DNA of 8,105 bases from Gemmatimonadota bacterium (GTDB lineage Bacteria > Gemmatimonadota > Gemmatimonadetes > Gemmatimonadales > Gemmatimonadaceae), in NCBI GenBank assembly GCA_947475795.1, contig CANJOX010000140.1, positions 1-8,105 of the forward strand, read 5' to 3'. The position numbers and the translations under genes are program-made. Of the stretch, positions 6,508 through 8,105 are shown piece by piece. A model generated the notes under the pieces. It was not told the origin of the DNA, did not search any database, and was given only the letters and a program-made list of their open reading frames with translations. The first letter of the stretch is position 1; each line of letters opens with the position of its first letter.

Positions 6508-6939
6508 GGCCCGGAAGCTGCCGGTGGCGCCAATGGCGGCGTCGGTCCCGGCGAGTTCGAACCAGCTCCCCGCGATCGTATCAGCGACGAGGCGGGCGAC
6601 GTGGCGACGCAGGAGGACCCCGAGCGTGAGGTCAAACTCCACGACCGCCCCTTGGGTGAAGCGTCCGGCGACCGGGCCGGTGAGGCGTCGCTGGGCCGCG
6701 CCGCCCGCGCCTTCTATGAGGTCGGCGCTTCCGATAAAGCTGACGGTGGAGCGGCTGACGACGTCCACGGCCCCCGTGAGCTGCAGCGGTGAGCCCGACT
6801 GGAGGCCGGTGTAGCTCCAGGTGCCGGCGATGGGCACGGTGCCCGCCGGTTCCGGGTCGGTGGTGGCGACGCAGCCGGCGACCGCCGCGGTGGCAGCGGT
6901 GAGCAGGGCGACGAGGAGCGAACGACGGGGGCTGGGCAC
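6493..6939 (-). CDS. Putative small lipoprotein of unknown function
   Basis: The product is 148 residues from a GTG at 6937-6939. The start was chosen because it gives a textbook lipoprotein signal: MPSPRRSLLVALLTAATAAVAGC, with two arginines, a hydrophobic core and the lipobox VAGC (Cys23). An ATG at 6985-6987 would add 16 residues rich in proline and glycine ahead of that signal. Neither start has a clear ribosome binding site. After a short linker (VATTDPEPAGTV) the mature protein begins IAGTWSYTGLQSG and then alternates short beta-type segments with glycines: TVSFIGSADL, LTGPVAGRF, VVEFDLTLGVLL, TIAGSWFEL. It ends GSFRAVRRR. This pattern suggests a small beta-barrel or lipocalin-like fold, but I do not recognise a named family. 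It stands alone, convergent with the hydrolase and divergent from the secreted-protein pair. Confidence 0.75.
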   Translation of the reverse strand: MPSPRRSLLVALLTAATAAVAGCVATTDPEPAGTVPIAGTWSYTGLQSGSPLQLTGAVDVVSRSTVSFIGSADLIEGAGGAAQRRLTGPVAGRFTQGAVVEFDLTLGVLLRRHVARLVADTIAGSWFELAGTDAAIGATGSFRAVRRR

Positions 6940-7063
6940 GTGCCAGAGACGGCCCAGCGGGGGGATCGGCAACGGACCTGTGCACATGAACGTGGGCTCA
7001 TGTCCACACTGTGTGCTATCGCTGCCACAGGTACAAGAACCGTGCCATGAAAATTACACCATG

Positions 7064-7078
7064 TACCGGAAACCGGTA
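7064..7078. promoter_or_regulatory. Operator-like dyad TACCGG-AAA-CCGGTA
   Basis: Perfect 6-bp inverted repeat with a 3-nt centre. It is compact and symmetric like many dimeric regulator sites and sits in the AT-rich gap 154 nt upstream of the first secreted-protein gene. No regulator can be assigned. The symmetry is seen directly; the binding role is inferred. Confidence 0.35.
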
Positions 7079-7101
7079 AATCGTTCTCCAACAGGGATTT
7101 A

Positions 7102-7127
7102 TCAACATGAAACAACCATCATGTTGA
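7102..7127. promoter_or_regulatory. Inverted repeat TCAACATG-N10-CATGTTGA
   Basis: Perfect 8-bp arms (7102-7109 and 7120-7127) separated by an A/C-rich 10-nt spacer, about 105 nt upstream of the first secreted-protein start. In DNA it could be a two-half-site operator; in RNA it would form an 8-bp hairpin in the leader. No T-run follows, so it is not an intrinsic terminator. Confidence 0.4.
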
Positions 7128-7231
7128 ACGGACTCGACCATATGGCAAGCTTCTCGCACTGGGCGTGTGCAACAAGTCCAACGCCGGACTTGATCCGATT
7201 CTCACCCAAATTTCGACGGAGTCGTTCGACC

Positions 7232-7765
7232 ATGCGTATTTCAAAGATCGCCCTTGTTGCTGCCGCGATGGTGGTGTCCGCCGGCTCCCTGCGGGCTCAG
7301 GAAAACTGCAACGAGTCCACGCAGTTGGGCATGCAGTGCGCCGTCACGACGGGCCTCACGGCAACGGTGCCGTACCTCGCCGTGATCAACAAGGACATCT
7401 CGTCGGCGATTCTTCCGGCCGCGACGGTAACCAACATGGGTGGCTACTCGACCGCCGTGTCCGGCCCGACGCTCAACATCAAGGCCAATTTCGTGTGGAC
7501 GCTGACGGCGACGACGACCGGGTTCGCTGAGGTCACGACCCAGAATGTCAGTTACACGAAGTCGAGCGCTGACCTCGAGATCTCGAACACGGCGTCGGGC
7601 ACCGATTGGACGCCGATGAGCAGCAGCCGCGTGCTGGCGACGGCGGGTTCGGCCGCCACGGCCTCGCAGAATGTGGTGACGCGCTACCGCGTGGCCTACT
7701 CCTGGGCGAAGGACCTCCCGGGTTCGTACAGCGCCCAGGTGACGTACACGCTGACCGCGCCGTAA
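7232..7765 (+). CDS. Secreted beta-rich protein, first of a tandem paralogous pair
   Basis: The product is 177 residues. The N-terminus MRISKIALVAAAMVVSAGSLRAQ is a Sec signal peptide with likely cleavage after Ala22 or Gln23, so the protein is exported. The mature part begins QENC and has two cysteines, Cys26 and Cys36, that could form a disulfide. A conserved ATVPYLA segment (44-50) and MGGY (69-72) follow. The rest alternates short beta strands rich in Thr, Ser and Ala (ANFVWTLTATTTGFAEVTT, YRVAYSW) and ends PGSYSAQVTYTLTAP, a terminal strand pattern seen in immunoglobulin-like or pilin-like beta-sandwiches. I cannot name the family; a pilus, coat-protein-like or surface adhesin role is possible but unproven. 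The start is the ATG at 7232-7234 with GGAG 10 nt upstream. The frame stays open further upstream, but those starts would bury the signal peptide. Confidence 0.87.
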   Translation: MRISKIALVAAAMVVSAGSLRAQENCNESTQLGMQCAVTTGLTATVPYLAVINKDISSAILPAATVTNMGGYSTAVSGPTLNIKANFVWTLTATTTGFAEVTTQNVSYTKSSADLEISNTASGTDWTPMSSSRVLATAGSAATASQNVVTRYRVAYSWAKDLPGSYSAQVTYTLTAP

Positions 7766-7777
7766 CGACGACTCGCA

Positions 7778-7801
7778 CGGGGGGCGCTCAAGCGTCCCCC
7801 G
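7778..7801 (+). terminator. GC-rich hairpin between the tandem secreted-protein genes
   Basis: A stem of 10 pairs (7778-7787 with 7792-7801) including one G-T/G-U pair, closed by a TCAA tetraloop, begins 12 nt after the first gene's stop. No T-run follows, so it is more likely an attenuating or mRNA-stabilising intercistronic hairpin than a full intrinsic terminator. It may set different expression levels for the two paralogs. Confidence 0.5.
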
Positions 7802-7850
7802 CCGATAGCTCATTCACGTCGTTCCCCCGGTCCCCGTTCCAGGTCATCGT

Positions 7851-8105
7851 ATGAAGCGCTTTGCGCAAGCCATTGTCGCGGCTGCGGCCCTGTGCTGCGC
7901 CGTCACGGTGCAGGCCCAGACCAACTGCGGTGGACAGAGTACGACCACCGCCTTCAACACCGCCGGGTGCTCGGTAAATCACTCGGTATCGGCCACCGTG
8001 CCGTACCTGGCGAGCATCAGCACCAGCAACCTTGCGGCCGTCACGATTGCCGCGCCGACCGCCGCTGCGATGGGCGGCTACACCGACGCGGCGGCGGGGC
8101 CGGCC
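7851..8105 (+). CDS. Secreted protein, second of the tandem paralogous pair, cut by the window edge
   Basis: The frame of 85 codons is open to the right edge. The signal peptide is MKRFAQAIVAAAALCCAVTVQA, with cleavage expected near QA-QTNC. The visible mature part resembles the preceding protein. It starts QTNC, has a second cysteine (Cys40; the first is Cys26), then SATVPYLASI (46-55, against TATVPYLAVI) and MGGY (74-77), followed by a short Ala/Gly-Pro segment aligned with the AVSGP of the first copy. The insert between the two cysteines is 4 residues longer and sequence outside these anchors differs, so the copies are old duplicates. The ATG has AGG (7841-7843) 7 nt upstream. The gap to the first gene is 85 nt and holds a hairpin, so the two genes are probably one transcription unit with possible attenuation. 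Function is unknown. Confidence 0.85.
   Translation, partial: MKRFAQAIVAAAALCCAVTVQAQTNCGGQSTTTAFNTAGCSVNHSVSATVPYLASISTSNLAAVTIAAPTAAAMGGYTDAAAGPA

Larger units (their letters stand above)
6940..7231. promoter_or_regulatory. Relatively AT-rich intergenic region upstream of the secreted-protein pair
   Basis: This stretch of about 290 nt (245 nt if the lipoprotein uses its upstream ATG) has no supported gene. It is clearly richer in A and T than the rest of the window, most strongly at 7015-7145, as expected for a promoter or regulator-binding area between divergent genes. It contains two inverted repeats, listed separately. A possible weak promoter on the plus strand is TTACAC (7054-7059), a 17-nt spacer and TAAATC (7077-7082), but the match to consensus is poor. 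A 10-codon ORF at 7047-7079 was seen and not supported. The ribosome binding site GGAG at 7218-7221 serves the downstream gene. Confidence 0.5.

Noticed and set aside
7047..7079. 10-codon ORF that could be a leader peptide
   Set aside because: No ribosome binding site and no run of a regulatory amino acid; too short to support.
6821..7231. Upstream extension of the first secreted-protein frame
   Set aside because: It would place up to 137 residues before a clear Sec signal peptide; the ATG at 7232 has a suitable ribosome binding site.

Overview
The window is very GC-rich, dense chromosomal DNA with two signal-peptide lipoproteins, secreted proteins whose signal peptides end in Ala-Gln, and a GlmU-family protein of the alternative bacterial type. 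This style fits Gemmatimonadota or a relative. That is an inference from protein style and composition; no rRNA or other phylogenetic marker is present apart from serS. No mobile element, CRISPR array, tRNA, rRNA or phage gene was seen.

Layout. Positions 1-2287 are a minus-strand block transcribed leftward: a small lipoprotein of unknown function, then seryl-tRNA synthetase (serS) 7 nt downstream, then 12 nt further the N-terminal part of a membrane protein that looks like a sensor histidine kinase and runs off the left edge. Positions 2486-6440 are a compact plus-strand block of five genes: a Roadblock/LC7 protein, a single-domain response regulator, a mannose-1-phosphate guanylyltransferase, a GlmU-family nucleotidyltransferase/left-handed beta-helix protein, and a WalJ/YycJ-like metallo-beta-lactamase-fold hydrolase. 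The response regulator-guanylyltransferase and guanylyltransferase-GlmU junctions are 4-bp stop/start overlaps, so these genes are very likely co-transcribed and translationally coupled. Positions 6493-6939 hold a second small minus-strand lipoprotein, convergent with the hydrolase. From about 6940 to 7231 there is a relatively AT-rich intergenic stretch with two inverted repeats. It precedes two tandem plus-strand genes for secreted paralogous proteins, the second cut by the right edge.

How the genes may work together. The guanylyltransferase supplies GDP-mannose and the GlmU-like protein probably supplies or modifies another activated amino sugar, so the central block serves cell-envelope or exopolysaccharide precursor synthesis. 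The unusual element is that a Roadblock protein and a receiver-only response regulator head this metabolic operon, which suggests (inference) that a signalling or small-GTPase switch is tied to envelope sugar supply. The tandem secreted proteins at the right end are a separate unit of unknown function, likely beta-rich surface or appendage proteins.
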